Source of the DNA: Promicromonospora iranensis
Lineage (GTDB): Bacteria > Actinomycetota > Actinomycetes > Actinomycetales > Cellulomonadaceae
DNA: 64,000 nt
Direction: 5' to 3'
Assembly (NCBI RefSeq): GCF_028994775.1
Contig: NZ_JAJQMN010000004.1
Coordinates: 426,945 to 490,944 of the forward strand
The position numbers and the translations under genes are program-made. A model generated the notes under the pieces. That model saw only the letters and a program-made list of their open reading frames with translations. It was not told the DNA's origin and did not search any database. Positions 50,220 through 59,569 of the stretch are shown here, one piece after another. Position 1 is the first letter of the stretch, and each line of letters starts with the position of its first letter.

Positions 50220-50789
50220 ATGGCCGAGCTCCCCGACTGGATGCGCCCTCCGCGCCCGGAGGGCTGGCTCGCCGAGGACCTGGACAATCTGCCGGACGCT
50301 CCCCGCCACACCGAGCTGATCGACGGAGCCCTCGTCTTCATGATGTCCCCTCAACGCCGCTGGCACAGCAGCGTCACCTTTGCCCTGCGGACCCACCTGA
50401 CGCGCCAGGCGCCGGAAGGGATGGTCGTCGACAGCGAGATGACCGTCCGCCTGGACCAGCACAACCGCCCCGAGCCCGACCTGCTCGCCTCGACGGCGTC
50501 GATCGATGGTGACGCGACCTGGTACGAGGCAAAAGACATCGTCCTGGCGGTCGAGGTGGTCTCCCCGGAGTCAGAGCATCGCGACAAGGTAGTGAAGCCA
50601 CACAAGTACGCGGAGGCGGGCATCTGCCACTTCTGGCGGGTCGAGGACGTCGACGCCGTCACCACCATCCACGTCTACGAGCTCGATGACCTGACCAGGA
50701 CGTACGTCCCGACCGGCATCTTCCGGGACACGCTGAAGGTCGACCTGCCGTTCCCGATCGAGCTGGACGTCCAGAGCCTGTACGGCTGA
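50220..50789 (+). CDS. Uma2-family (DUF820) restriction-endonuclease-fold protein
   Basis: 189 residues. PD-(D/E)XK-like core: RHTELIDGALVFMMSPQRRWHSSVTFALRTHLTRQ, then RPEPDLL, then DIVLAVEVVSPESEHRDKVVKPHKYAEAGICHFWRV. Here P-D and E-V-V-S-P-E-S...D-K...K-Y-A-E are the conserved family residues. Uma2 proteins are abundant in cyanobacteria and Streptomyces and have no settled function. ATG chosen because MAELPDWM is the usual start and a promoter ends 6 bases before it. Placed divergently from the ole-like operon across a palindrome. Confidence 0.88.
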   Translation: MAELPDWMRPPRPEGWLAEDLDNLPDAPRHTELIDGALVFMMSPQRRWHSSVTFALRTHLTRQAPEGMVVDSEMTVRLDQHNRPEPDLLASTASIDGDATWYEAKDIVLAVEVVSPESEHRDKVVKPHKYAEAGICHFWRVEDVDAVTTIHVYELDDLTRTYVPTGIFRDTLKVDLPFPIELDVQSLYG

Positions 50790-50839
50790 GCGGCCCACCC
50801 GGTACCGCGCGTGGCACGCCCGCCCATAGGGTGACGGCC

Positions 50840-52153
50840 GTGATCCCCACCCTCCCGACCACCCGGCACGAGCTGGGCCTCCTCTACCGCGCCCGGCCCG
50901 CGATGGCCGGCCTGCTCCTCGCAGGCGCGGCCGCCCAGCGCCGGCCCGGCACGGGTTCGCCCGTGCGCCGGGTGCCCGGTATCGGGTGGGTCACGGCGGA
51001 CCCCGTGGTGGCCCGCACGGTGCTCCGCGACCACCGCTCGTTCACGATCCTCGGTGAGGGCGGCGTGGGAAACCTGTGGGCCCAGATCCTCGGCGACTGG
51101 GTGCTCGACCTGTTCGACGGCGCCGGTCACCACGACCTGCGCTCCCGCACGCGCGAGCTGTTCACGGAGACCGTCTCGCGCGACCTGGTGAGCGCCGCGT
51201 GGGACGACCGCGTCGCCGCCGCGGCCGATGAGCTCCGCTCGGGCGGGACGCTCGACGTCGCGCACCTCTCCCGGGTCCTGGTGGGCCGCATGGTCATCAG
51301 CCTGCTCGGGATTCCCCGCCCCGACGGGTACGGCGGCTCCTGGCCCGACGACGAGGGAGCGCTGCGGATCTTCGAGACCGGCGAGCGCCTCGCCTCCGTC
51401 GCGCTCGGCACCGCGGGGTCGACGATCCTGACGCCGGCCCAGGTGGCGACTGCGCAGGGCATCGTTGCCGAGCTGAACGCGGGGATCCCCGACGGCTGGC
51501 GGAACGCACCGCCGGACACCCTGCTCGGCCGCTGCCGGGAGCTCGGCCTCGGGCTCACCGAGACGTCCGGCCTGGCCTCGCTGCTGATGGTCGCGGGCAC
51601 CGAGACCGCCGCGAGCGCCATGGGGCGGATCACCGCCCTGCTGGTCGACACCGGTGAGCAGCATCGGATGCTCGCGGCGCTGCGGGGGTGTGCCGGGGCG
51701 GCCGTGCCCGTCCCGGCGTCCGGTCCTGCGGGAGGCGACGATCGGACGCCGCGGCTCCTGAACCCCGGGGAGGCGGACCCGGTCGAGAACGTGGTGCGTG
51801 AAGGGCTGCGGGTCACCAGTCCCGCGTCCGTGATCGGCAGAGGGGTGGCGGCCGACGTCGAGGTGGGTGGAGCGCGGTTACGAGCCGGTGAGCGGATCAT
51901 GCTGCTCGTGTGGTCGGCGAACGCCGCCGCCGGTCCGTTCCGCGCCGATCGTCCGTACCTGCGGGAGTCCCGCCAGCTGTGGTTCGGTGCGGGCCGGCAT
52001 CTCTGTCTGGGTGCCGCCCTGGCCCGGGCCGAGATCGGCGCGCTGCTGCGGATGCTGTGGGAGGAGGACCGCCCCCTGCGGATCGTCCGGCGTCGGGCGG
52101 CCCGGGGCGTGCTGATCCCCGCCTGGTCGGAGCTGATCGTCTCGCGAACCTGA
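50840..52153 (+). CDS. cytochrome P450, paralogue of the ole-operon P450
   Basis: 437 residues. I-helix LMVAGTETAASA (AGTET 252-256), ExxR E321-G-L-R324, haem loop FGAGRHLCLG with Cys389. Between I-helix and ExxR there is a 30-residue Gly/Pro/Ala loop. GTG 50840 is 7 bases after TAGGGT, a leaderless pattern; GTG 50831 would lie before the expected transcript start. Its C-terminus RRRAARGVLIPA matches the operon P450, so the two probably arose by duplication and may act on the same product. Confidence 0.88.
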   Translation: MIPTLPTTRHELGLLYRARPAMAGLLLAGAAAQRRPGTGSPVRRVPGIGWVTADPVVARTVLRDHRSFTILGEGGVGNLWAQILGDWVLDLFDGAGHHDLRSRTRELFTETVSRDLVSAAWDDRVAAAADELRSGGTLDVAHLSRVLVGRMVISLLGIPRPDGYGGSWPDDEGALRIFETGERLASVALGTAGSTILTPAQVATAQGIVAELNAGIPDGWRNAPPDTLLGRCRELGLGLTETSGLASLLMVAGTETAASAMGRITALLVDTGEQHRMLAALRGCAGAAVPVPASGPAGGDDRTPRLLNPGEADPVENVVREGLRVTSPASVIGRGVAADVEVGGARLRAGERIMLLVWSANAAAGPFRADRPYLRESRQLWFGAGRHLCLGAALARAEIGALLRMLWEEDRPLRIVRRRAARGVLIPAWSELIVSRT

Positions 52154-52188
52154 GCAGGCTTGTGGTTGTGCGCACCCCGCCAGGCAGG

Positions 52189-53154
52189 TCAGCGGCGGGT
52201 GGCGCGGTAGATCTCGCGCACCACGTCCTCGATGTCGGGCTCGGTGATCGACAGGTCCAGCACCTCCGCCCGCTCGGACACCGCGGCGAGCACGCGGGCC
52301 GCCGTCGTGCGCTGCGGGTCGAACGCGAGGCGCTGCCGCAGGCCGCCCGACTCGCTGCGGACGTGCTCCGCACCGTCCAGGTCCACCAGGTCACCAGTCG
52401 CCGTCGCGAGATCCACCACGAGCTCGCGCCGTGCGCCCACCGTGCGGGCCAGCCCGTCGAGCGTGCCGTCGAACGCGAGCCTGCCGTGATCCACCACGAG
52501 GATCCGGTCGCAGAGCCGCTCGACGTCGCCCATGTCGTGCGTGGTGAGCAGCAGCGTGGTGCCGTGCTCGCGCCGCTGCGTCACGAGGAACTCGCGCAGT
52601 CGCTGCTTGGACAGCACGTCGAGGCCGATCGTCGGCTCGTCGAGGATCAGCAGCTCCGGCCGGTGCAGCAGCGCGGCGGCCACCTCGGCCCGCATGCGCT
52701 GCCCCAGCGAGAGCTGGCGCACCGGCGTCGTCAGGAACTCGCCCATCTCGAGCATGTCGACGAGCTCGGCGGTCCTGGTCCGCTCGTCGGCGGCGGACAG
52801 GCCGTGGATGGCGGACAGGATCGAGAACGACTCCCGCACCGGCAGGTCCCACCAGAGCTGCGAGCGCTGTCCGAAGACCACGCCGATCCGTCGTGCCAGC
52901 GCCCGTCGCTGCTTCAGCGGGTGCAGCCCCACGGTGGTCACCATCCCGCTCGTCGGCACCAGGATGCCGACGAGCATCTTGATCGTCGTCGACTTCCCGG
53001 CGCCGTTGGCCCCGATGTAGCCCACGGACTCGCCGGCCTCGACGCTCAGGTCGAGGTGGTCGACGGCCACGTGCCGGCTGCGCCGCAGCCTGTTCTTCCG
53101 GTCCGGCCGCCCGGTGAACACCCGGGTCAGGCCCTCCGCCTTGATGACGTTCAT
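52189..53154 (-). CDS. ABC-2 exporter ATP-binding protein
   Basis: 321 residues with intact motifs: Walker A GYIGANGAGKST, Q-loop VVFGQRSQLWWDLPVRESFSILSAIHG, signature LSLGQRMRAEVAAALL, Walker B LLILDEPTIGLDVLSKQRL, switch THDMGDVERLCDRILVVDHGRL. FGQRSQLWWDLPV marks the subfamily that pairs with two ABC2_membrane_6-type permeases. A C-terminal domain of about 85 residues follows. The ATG overlaps the stop of permease 1 (ATGA). Last gene of a three-gene operon. Cargo unknown. Confidence 0.92.
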   Translation of the reverse strand: MNVIKAEGLTRVFTGRPDRKNRLRRSRHVAVDHLDLSVEAGESVGYIGANGAGKSTTIKMLVGILVPTSGMVTTVGLHPLKQRRALARRIGVVFGQRSQLWWDLPVRESFSILSAIHGLSAADERTRTAELVDMLEMGEFLTTPVRQLSLGQRMRAEVAAALLHRPELLILDEPTIGLDVLSKQRLREFLVTQRREHGTTLLLTTHDMGDVERLCDRILVVDHGRLAFDGTLDGLARTVGARRELVVDLATATGDLVDLDGAEHVRSESGGLRQRLAFDPQRTTAARVLAAVSERAEVLDLSITEPDIEDVVREIYRATRR

Positions 53155-53978
53155 CCACCCGCTCCTCGGTAGTGACGAAGGCCCCAGCGCCAGCACAGCC
53201 CCGCGACGGTGACCGCCCAGAGGGCGGCGACAGGCGCGCACCAGCCCAGCCAGGTCGGCAGCCCGAGCGGGCCCGGCACACCCAACAGCGTGGATACCGG
53301 CAGGTACGCCGTGAAGGCCACCGGGAAGATGACGCCGAAGACGAGCAGCAGGGCCCGCGGCCAGACGACTGCGGGCTGCGTGGCCGCGTACCGGCCGCCG
53401 TAGACGAAGGCGTTGGTCATCTCGGAGCCGTTGATCAGGAAGAACTGCAGGCCGGCGGCGGTCACGAACTGCGCGGTGAAGATGACGAACCCGCTGACCA
53501 GGGCCAGCACCAGCAGGCCGACCGTGCCGATGCCCCAGTCGATGTCGTTCAGCACCAGGCCCACCGTGAGCGCCGTCGCGCCCACCAGGCACCGTCCGAT
53601 CCGGCGCAGGCTGAGGTCGCTCGTCATCAGCTGTGCCAGCAGCGGCTGCGGTCGCAGGAAGAACACGTCGAGCGTGCCGGCGCGCACGTACTGCGGCAGG
53701 TTGTCGCAGTGTCCCGCCGCCAGGTCGGCCAGCGAGAACGCGAGGTCGGACAGACCGAACACGAGCATGATCTGGGCGAGCGTGAACCCGCCGATCTGGT
53801 CCGTCGCCGAGTACAGCACCCAGATCTCGGTGAACTCGATCAGCCCGACGAGCACCGCCCCGACCAGGTCCATCCGAAAGCTGGCCCGATGGCTCGCCTG
53901 CGAGCGGGCACGGCTCGCGAGAACCGCCCGGTAGGCGCGGAGCACCCGCGCCCTGCGCCGCTCCTCCGGCTCAGCCAC
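53151..53978 (-). CDS. ABC-2 family permease subunit 1
   Basis: 275 residues, six helices, ABC2_membrane_6-like: MDLVGAVLVGLIEFTEIWVLYSATDQIGGFTLAQIMLVFGLSDLAFSLADLAAGHCDNLPQYVRAGTLDVFFLRPQPLLAQLMTSDLSLRRIGR. The phrase V-R-x-G-T-L-D-x-F-x-L-R-P is the family hallmark, mirrored in the partner. Basic N-terminus. Overlaps the partner permease by eight bases and the ATPase by four. Confidence 0.88.
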   Translation of the reverse strand: MAEPEERRRARVLRAYRAVLASRARSQASHRASFRMDLVGAVLVGLIEFTEIWVLYSATDQIGGFTLAQIMLVFGLSDLAFSLADLAAGHCDNLPQYVRAGTLDVFFLRPQPLLAQLMTSDLSLRRIGRCLVGATALTVGLVLNDIDWGIGTVGLLVLALVSGFVIFTAQFVTAAGLQFFLINGSEMTNAFVYGGRYAATQPAVVWPRALLLVFGVIFPVAFTAYLPVSTLLGVPGPLGLPTWLGWCAPVAALWAVTVAGLCWRWGLRHYRGAGG

Positions 53979-54789
53979 CCTGCACCTCCAGCCTGCGGCG
54001 TCCGGCCCGCGTGGTCAGGTGCCCGACGCCGAGCACGACCGCCAGCCACACCACCTGCACCCCGAGGTGCTGCGCCGCCGCCGCACCGGTGACCTGCCCG
54101 GACAGCACGTCGATGGGAAACTGCATCATCGACGGGAACGGCGTGAGCAGCGCGAGGGTCAGCAGCCAGTCCGGGAACAGGTAGATCGGCGTGAACAGAC
54201 CGGCGAAGAACCCGGAGACCGCCATGTAGAGGACGCTGACGCCCCGGGTCTCCACCAGCCAGAACCCCGACGTCGCCACGGCGTACACCGTGGCGTGCGA
54301 GACCGTGATGCCGATCAGGAGGCTGAGCAGCCCGAGCACGTACGCGGTGGCGTCGGGCGGCAGCGCCATGCTGGACACGAGCACACCGATGACCACGCTC
54401 GGCAGCCCGCGCGGCAGCAAGGCGAACAAGCCCTTGCCGACGTCCGTCAGGACGTTGGCCGCCTGCACGCTCACTGGCCGGAGGAAGTCCACGGCCACGT
54501 CGCCCGACTTGATCCGGGTCTGGAGGTCGCTGCCGCCCCAGAAGTTCACCGATCCCAGCATGCCCTGGCCCAGCCAGACGAACGCCGCCATGGTCGCCGC
54601 GGAGTAGCCGGCGAGCTCACCGCCCGAGCTCTCGACCGCCGCGCCCATGATCCCGCCCTTGAGCAGGCCGAACGTCGCGTTCGCCACCAGCCCCGCGAAC
54701 GTGGCCAGCGGGTAGGCCGACTGCCCGCGGAATCCCGCTACCAGGAACCGCCAGTACGGGTTCCGGGAGGGAGACGGGAGCGGGCGCAC
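53971..54789 (-). CDS. ABC-2 family permease subunit 2
   Basis: 272 residues, six helices. QTRIKSGDVAVDFLRPVSVQAANVLTDVGKGLFALLPRG is the counterpart of the hallmark segment in subunit 1, so the two form a heterodimeric channel. GTG start, first gene of the operon. Such trios occur in many actinobacteria and cyanobacteria without a known substrate. Its nearness to the P450 and ole-like genes is noted, but it is on its own transcript. Confidence 0.88.
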   Translation of the reverse strand: MRPLPSPSRNPYWRFLVAGFRGQSAYPLATFAGLVANATFGLLKGGIMGAAVESSGGELAGYSAATMAAFVWLGQGMLGSVNFWGGSDLQTRIKSGDVAVDFLRPVSVQAANVLTDVGKGLFALLPRGLPSVVIGVLVSSMALPPDATAYVLGLLSLLIGITVSHATVYAVATSGFWLVETRGVSVLYMAVSGFFAGLFTPIYLFPDWLLTLALLTPFPSMMQFPIDVLSGQVTGAAAAQHLGVQVVWLAVVLGVGHLTTRAGRRRLEVQGG

Positions 54790-54899
54790 AAGCGCGAGAC
54801 TCTACTCCGCACGCGGCACGATCTCACCCTGTTTTACGAGCGGGTCTCCGAGCACCACCGCACCCTGTGCCGCCGTGCCCGGAGCGTCACGCGCAGCGG

Positions 54900-55571
54900 T
54901 CAGAACTCGCCCTGCCACGTGCAGACACATGCCTCGTTACCTTCGGCGTCGGCCAGCACCCACCAGGACGGGGCGAACTCGTCGGTGACCAGGCGGCCGC
55001 CCGCCGCGAGCGCCGCCGCCATGCGTCGCTCGGCCTGGTCGAACGGCACCCACACGTCCACGTGGATGCGGTTGCGCTGCTCGCGCCGCTCGTCGGACTG
55101 CTGGAACCAGATCGCCGGGAGCCGTCCGTCCCGGTCGGTCAGCCGCCCGGCGGCGTCGTTGCCCGAGTACTCCGCCACTGCGTCGTAACCCAGTAGCGCC
55201 TGCCAGAACGACTGCACCTCGGGGCCTGCTGTCGCGTCGATGCACAGCACGACGTCGCTGACCCCTGCCGGGTCAGCGGCGACGTCCAGCTCACGGGCGG
55301 CCATGGAGATCTCCCGGGCGAGCGCGACGTCCCGCGCGGACAGGCCGCCGACGTCGTGCGACCAGGTCCGCACCGTCACGGTGCCGTAGCGCAGGTCGAC
55401 GTCCGGATGGTGGTTCGCGGCCTCCGCGAGTGCACCGATGCGGCTGACCAGCCGCACGCCCCGGGTGAACGAGCCGGTGGTGAAGCGTGCGAGAGCGGAG
55501 CTCCTCAGCACGCGCCAGTCGCCCGTCCCCGCTTCCGCGGTGAACTCGGCGGCGGTGATCGCGTCGGTCAT
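54900..55571 (-). CDS. pterin-4a-carbinolamine dehydratase-like / VOC fusion protein
   Basis: 223 residues with two domains. Residues about 1-95 resemble PCD (WRVLRSSALARFTTGSFTRGVRLVSRIGALAEAANHHPDVDLRYGTVTVRTWSHDVGGLSARDVALAREI). HHPDVDLRYGTVTVRTWSHD carries the conserved His-His-Pro-Asp and later His of the dehydratase active site. Residues about 100-223 are glyoxalase-like (VVLCIDATAGPEVQSFWQALLGYD ... HVDVWVPFDQAERR ... WWVLADAEGNEACVC). PCD recycles the cofactor of aromatic amino acid hydroxylases, none of which is seen here. The fused pair may serve another hydratase role. Confidence 0.8.
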   Translation of the reverse strand: MTDAITAAEFTAEAGTGDWRVLRSSALARFTTGSFTRGVRLVSRIGALAEAANHHPDVDLRYGTVTVRTWSHDVGGLSARDVALAREISMAARELDVAADPAGVSDVVLCIDATAGPEVQSFWQALLGYDAVAEYSGNDAAGRLTDRDGRLPAIWFQQSDERREQRNRIHVDVWVPFDQAERRMAAALAAGGRLVTDEFAPSWWVLADAEGNEACVCTWQGEF

Positions 55572-55701
55572 GGGTCACTCCCTGGTGTGTGTCGTCCGGG
55601 TCACACCACCATGGCACGAGTCACCGACACTCGAACGTCCTCGTCCACCAGTGCGGGCGAGCCGGGCACGGCACCCACACCGGGTGCCGCGCCCGTGCCG
55701 G

Positions 55702-57564
55702 TCAGCGCCGCTGGAGCCGTGCCACGTCGCGCACGGCGCCCCGGTCGGCCGACGTCGCCAGTGCCGCGTAGGCCTGGAGCGCGGGCGACACGTACCGGTC
55801 GCGGTCCACGGGCTGCCACGGCCGCTCGGAGGACTCCATCTTGGCGCGGCGCTCGGCGAGCACCTCGTCCGGCACGTTGACCCGGATCAGGCGGGTGTCG
55901 ACGTCGATCTCGATCTCGTCGCCGTCCTCGATCAGGCCGATGGTGCCGCCTGCCGCGGCCTCCGGGGAGACGTGGCCCACCGAGATACCGCTGGACCCGC
56001 CCGAGAACCGGCCGTCGGTGATCAGGGCGACCACCTTGCCCAGGCCGCGCCCCTTGATGTACGAGGTCGGGTAGAGCATCTCCTGCATGCCGGGCCCACC
56101 GGCGGGCCCCTCGTAACGGACGACCACGACGTGCCCCGGCTCGACCTGCTTGGTCAGGATCTTCTCGACGGCCTCGTCCTGCGACTCGCAGACCAGGGCC
56201 TTGCCGACGAAGTGGAACACGTCCGGGTCGACGCCCGCGGTCTTGAACACGGCGCCGTCCTCGGCGATGTTGCCCCGCAGCACGGCCAGCCCGCCCTCGA
56301 CGGTGTATGCGTGCTCGACGGAGCGGATGCAGCCGCCCGAGCCGTCGGTGTCGAGCGTCTCCCACTGGTTGTTCGTCGAGAACGCCTTGGTGGTGCGCAC
56401 CCCGCCCGGGGCCGCGTGGAACAGGCCGAGCGCCCGCTCGGTGGCCTTGCCGCCGCGGATGTCCCAGTCGTCCAGCCACGCGCGCAGCGTGGGCGTGTGC
56501 ACCGAGGTGACGTCGTGGTCCAGCAGGCCGCCGCGGTCGAGCTCACCCAGCAGCGCCGGGATACCACCGGCCCGGTGGACGTCCTCCATGTGGTAGTCGG
56601 GGTGGTTCGGCGCGACCTTCGACAGGCACGGCACCCGGCGGCTGATGCCCTCGATGTCGGCGAGCGTGAAGTCGACCTCCGCCTCCTGCGCCGCCGCGAG
56701 GATGTGGAGCACCGTGTTCGTGGAGCCGCCCATGGCGACGTCGAGCGTCATCGCGTTGGCGAACGCCGCCTTGGTGGCGATCCCGCGCGGCGCGGCGGTG
56801 TCGTCCTCGTCCTCGTAGTACCGGCGGGCCAGGTCCACGATGGTGCGGCCGGCCTCGAGGAACAGCTCCTTGCGGGCGGCGTGCGTCGCGAGCGTCGAGC
56901 CGTTGCCCGGCAGCGACAGGCCCAGCGCCTCGGTGAGGCAGTTCATCGAGTTCGCGGTGAACATCCCCGAGCACGAGCCGCACGTGGGGCACGCGTTCTC
57001 CTCGACCAGGCCGAGCGCCGCGTCGTCCACGTTCTCGTCGGCCGAGTAGTTGATCGCGTTGATCAGGTTCAGCGGGGTCTTCGCGACGCCGTCGGCCACG
57101 ACCGCCTTGCCGGCCTCCATGGGCCCGCCCGACACGAAGATCACCGGGATGTTCAGCCGCAGCGCGGCGTTGAGCATGCCCGGCGTGATCTTGTCGCAGT
57201 TCGAGATGCAGACGAGGGCGTCGGCGGTGTGTGCCTGCACCATGTACTCCACCGAGTCGGCGATGAGGTCGCGGCTCGGCAGGGAGTAGAGCATGCCGGC
57301 GTGGCCCATCGCGATGCCGTCGTCGACGGCGATCGTGTTGAACTCCTTGGCGACGCCCCCGGCCTCGCGGATCGCCGACGCCACGAGGTCGCCCATGTCC
57401 TTGAGGTGTACGTGCCCCGGCACGAACTGCGTGTAGGAGTTCGCGATCGCGATGATCGGCTTCCCGAAGTCCTCGGATCCCATGCCCGTGGCGCGCCACA
57501 GCGCGCGAGCTCCGGCCATGTTTCGGCCGTGGGTGGACGTCCGGGAGCGCAGGGGACGACTCAT
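55702..57564 (-). CDS. ilvD: dihydroxy-acid dehydratase
   Basis: 620-residue Fe-S enzyme converting 2,3-dihydroxy acids to the 2-keto acids of Val, Leu and Ile. Cluster cysteines lie in [15 protein letters not shown] and in [33 protein letters not shown]; substrate and Mg contacts lie in [15 protein letters not shown]... (here [13 protein letters not shown]). The C-terminal half has [26 protein letters not shown] chosen after AAGGAGC. It stands alone on the minus strand and is the fourth separate branched-chain locus in the window. Confidence 0.97.
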   Translation of the reverse strand: MSRPLRSRTSTHGRNMAGARALWRATGMGSEDFGKPIIAIANSYTQFVPGHVHLKDMGDLVASAIREAGGVAKEFNTIAVDDGIAMGHAGMLYSLPSRDLIADSVEYMVQAHTADALVCISNCDKITPGMLNAALRLNIPVIFVSGGPMEAGKAVVADGVAKTPLNLINAINYSADENVDDAALGLVEENACPTCGSCSGMFTANSMNCLTEALGLSLPGNGSTLATHAARKELFLEAGRTIVDLARRYYEDEDDTAAPRGIATKAAFANAMTLDVAMGGSTNTVLHILAAAQEAEVDFTLADIEGISRRVPCLSKVAPNHPDYHMEDVHRAGGIPALLGELDRGGLLDHDVTSVHTPTLRAWLDDWDIRGGKATERALGLFHAAPGGVRTTKAFSTNNQWETLDTDGSGGCIRSVEHAYTVEGGLAVLRGNIAEDGAVFKTAGVDPDVFHFVGKALVCESQDEAVEKILTKQVEPGHVVVVRYEGPAGGPGMQEMLYPTSYIKGRGLGKVVALITDGRFSGGSSGISVGHVSPEAAAGGTIGLIEDGDEIEIDVDTRLIRVNVPDEVLAERRAKMESSERPWQPVDRDRYVSPALQAYAALATSADRGAVRDVARLQRR

Positions 57565-57943
57565 GACTGTTCAGCTCCTTCGATGCTGGTTGGCCGCGCG
57601 CCATACGGGGGTGGGCGGCTCCAGCACGCTACCTCCGGTGCGCGGCGTCGGACACCGGGCGTCCACAAGGTGACCCGCGCCGTGGCACCGCGCGGGACCT
57701 CCGCACCGGGGCACCCCCACCCGACCCACGCCGCTCGAGGGCGGGAAAAGAGCCGGTGCCCCACCCTTGACCCGGCCATCCACCGTGTGCACACTTGTCT
57801 ACCGGCAGGCCGCCGACGTCGAAAGATTTCGGCCTCTGCCTGCGAGGACGCCGGTCACCTGGACGCCGCTGTTCGGGACCCGTGCGCGTCACGCGTGTAC
57901 TCACGCACGTATCCGCTCACTGCAACGTACAACGAGGTGCGAC
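57565..57943 (+). promoter_or_regulatory. xylanase upstream region: promoter and CGAAA-type operator
   Basis: In this 379-base gap I see a possible promoter, TTGACC (57767-57772) and CACACT (57790-57795) with a 17-base spacer. About 20 bases past the expected start lies the palindrome CGAAAGATTTCG (57820-57831). CGAAA-N-TTTCG motifs precede xylanase genes in Streptomyces. The leader would be about 140 bases. The left part, next to ilvD, shows nothing else I can name. Confidence 0.5.
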
Positions 57944-58936
57944 ATGGCGAAAACGTTTACTACGAAATCGTTTGCGATCCGATCCGAACCCCCGCTCCGC
58001 AGCCGCCTGCTGCGCGCGCTGACCGGCATCGGTGCCACGGTGGCGCTGCTCGCCGCCGGGATGGTGGCCACCTCCGCCCCCGCGGCGGCGGTGGACCGCA
58101 ACGAGACCGGCAACCACGGCGGCTACTTCTACTCGTTCTGGACCGACGCCCCGGGAACCGTCTCGATGAACCTCGGGTCGAACGGCAACTACTCCACCCA
58201 GTGGCGCAACACCGGCAACTTCGTGGCCGGCAAGGGCTGGGCCACGGGCGCCCGCAGGAACGTGACCTACTCGGGCACGTTCAACCCGTCCGGCAACTCC
58301 TATCTCACGCTCTACGGATGGACCAGGAGCCCGCTGGTCGAGTACTACGTGGTCGACAACTGGGGCACCTACCGGCCCACCGGCGAGTTCCAGGGGACGG
58401 TCACGACGGACGGCGGCACGTACGACATCTACAAGACGATGCGCTACAACAAGCCGTCGATCGAGGGCGACAACTCGACGTTCACGCAGTACTGGAGCGT
58501 GCGCCAGCAGAAGCGCACGGGCGGCACCATCTCGGCCGGAAACCACTTCGACGCCTGGGCCGCACGTGGCATGCGGCTGGGCAACCACGACTACCAGATC
58601 ATGGCTACCGAGGGCTTCCAGAGCAGCGGCAGCTCCAACATCACCGTCGGCACGAGCGGCGGGGGCGGAGGCGGAGGAGGCACGTCCTGCACCGTCAACG
58701 TCACGAGGGGGCAGGAGTGGAGCGACCGGTTCAACGTGAACCTGTCGGTGAGCGGCACCAGCAGCTGGACCGCACGGATCAACCTCGCCGGCGGCCAGTC
58801 CCTCCAGAGCAGTTGGAACGCCAACGTCACCGGCAGCACCGGCACGCTCACCGCCACGCCGAACGGCTCGGGCAACAACTTCGGGATCACCGTCTACAAG
58901 AACGGCAACAACAGCTTGCCAACGGCCACGTGCTGA
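57944..58936 (+). CDS. secreted GH11 endo-1,4-beta-xylanase with CBM2
   Basis: 330 residues. A long signal peptide ends in TSAPAAA, about residue 49. The GH11 jelly roll is about 52-235: [27 protein letters not shown], nucleophile Glu133 in [12 protein letters not shown], acid/base Glu223 in [14 protein letters not shown] poly-Gly linker (238-246) precedes the CBM2 module, 249-330, closed by Cys249 and Cys330, with surface Trp residues (SSWTAR, SSWNAN) for binding cellulose or xylan. GAGGTG lies 6 bases before the ATG. The protein would cut xylan in plant cell walls outside the cell. Confidence 0.95.
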   Translation: MAKTFTTKSFAIRSEPPLRSRLLRALTGIGATVALLAAGMVATSAPAAAVDRNETGNHGGYFYSFWTDAPGTVSMNLGSNGNYSTQWRNTGNFVAGKGWATGARRNVTYSGTFNPSGNSYLTLYGWTRSPLVEYYVVDNWGTYRPTGEFQGTVTTDGGTYDIYKTMRYNKPSIEGDNSTFTQYWSVRQQKRTGGTISAGNHFDAWAARGMRLGNHDYQIMATEGFQSSGSSNITVGTSGGGGGGGGTSCTVNVTRGQEWSDRFNVNLSVSGTSSWTARINLAGGQSLQSSWNANVTGSTGTLTATPNGSGNNFGITVYKNGNNSLPTATC

Positions 58937-58959
58937 CGACGCACGGGCCCCGATAACCG

Positions 58960-58993
58960 GGACGGGATGCGTCAGCGGCGGCGCGTCCCGTCC
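58960..58993 (+). terminator. terminator of the xylanase gene
   Basis: GGACGGGATGCG (58960-58971) pairs with CGCGTCCCGTCC (58982-58993) with one G-T pair and a 10-base loop, 23 bases after the stop; followed by CTTCGG. Confidence 0.7.
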
Positions 58994-59113
58994 CTTCGGC
59001 CCGGCCCTGCGGCGGCCGGCCACACCCCTACCTGAACGTCGCCGGGTGCCGTACCGTCGTAGCAGGAGCCCGCAATGACGCGGTTTCCGGCGCGCAGCGA
59101 CGGGGGTGCTCGA

Positions 59114-59548
59114 ATGCGAGTGACAGAGGCATTGCGACGCAAGGGCAGCACAGTGGTCACGATCTCCAGGGACCGGAGCGTGCGTGACCTGCTCGCCCTC
59201 CTGGCCCAGCACGGTATCGGCGCGGTCGTCGTGTCCGACGACGGCGTGCGGGTCGACGGGATCGTCAGCGAGCGCGACGTCGTCCGTCGGCTGCACTCGG
59301 ACGGCGACGGCGTCCTGGACGGCCCGGTGGCGGCGATCATGACCGCCGCAGTGCACACCTGCAGTCCCGAGGCCACGCTCGACGAGCTGATGCCCGTCAT
59401 GACGGAGCACCGCGTGCGGCACGTCCCCGTGCTCGTCGACGCCCGGCTCACCGGGATCGTGAGCATCGGCGACGTGGTCAAGCACCGGATCGCCGAGGTC
59501 CAGGCCGAGCGGGACCAGCTGACCGCCTACATCGCAGGCGGGCCGTAG
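59114..59548 (+). CDS. tandem CBS-domain protein
   Basis: 144 residues made of a CBS pair: SRDRSVRDLLALLAQHGIGAVVVSDDGVRVDGIVSERDVVRRL and CSPEATLDELMPVMTEHRVRHVPVLVDARLTGIVSIGDVVKHRI. The G-I-V-S-E-R-D and G-I-V-S-I-G-D turns are the nucleotide-binding loops. Free-standing CBS pairs bind AMP, ATP or NAD and modulate partner enzymes. ATG (MRVTEALRRKG) preferred over an earlier start because the fold begins there. Partner unknown. Confidence 0.88.
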   Translation: MRVTEALRRKGSTVVTISRDRSVRDLLALLAQHGIGAVVVSDDGVRVDGIVSERDVVRRLHSDGDGVLDGPVAAIMTAAVHTCSPEATLDELMPVMTEHRVRHVPVLVDARLTGIVSIGDVVKHRIAEVQAERDQLTAYIAGGP

Positions 59549-59569
59549 GTCCCGGCTCGGCCCACGGGC

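Noticed and set aside
50220..50789. Uma2 gene as part of a restriction-modification or toxin-antitoxin system
   Set aside because: No methyltransferase, specificity subunit or antitoxin partner lies nearby; Uma2 proteins commonly stand alone.
58638..58684. Poly-Gly stretch in the xylanase as a frameshift artefact
   Set aside because: The frame is open through it and it joins two complete domains, as linkers in secreted glycanases normally do.
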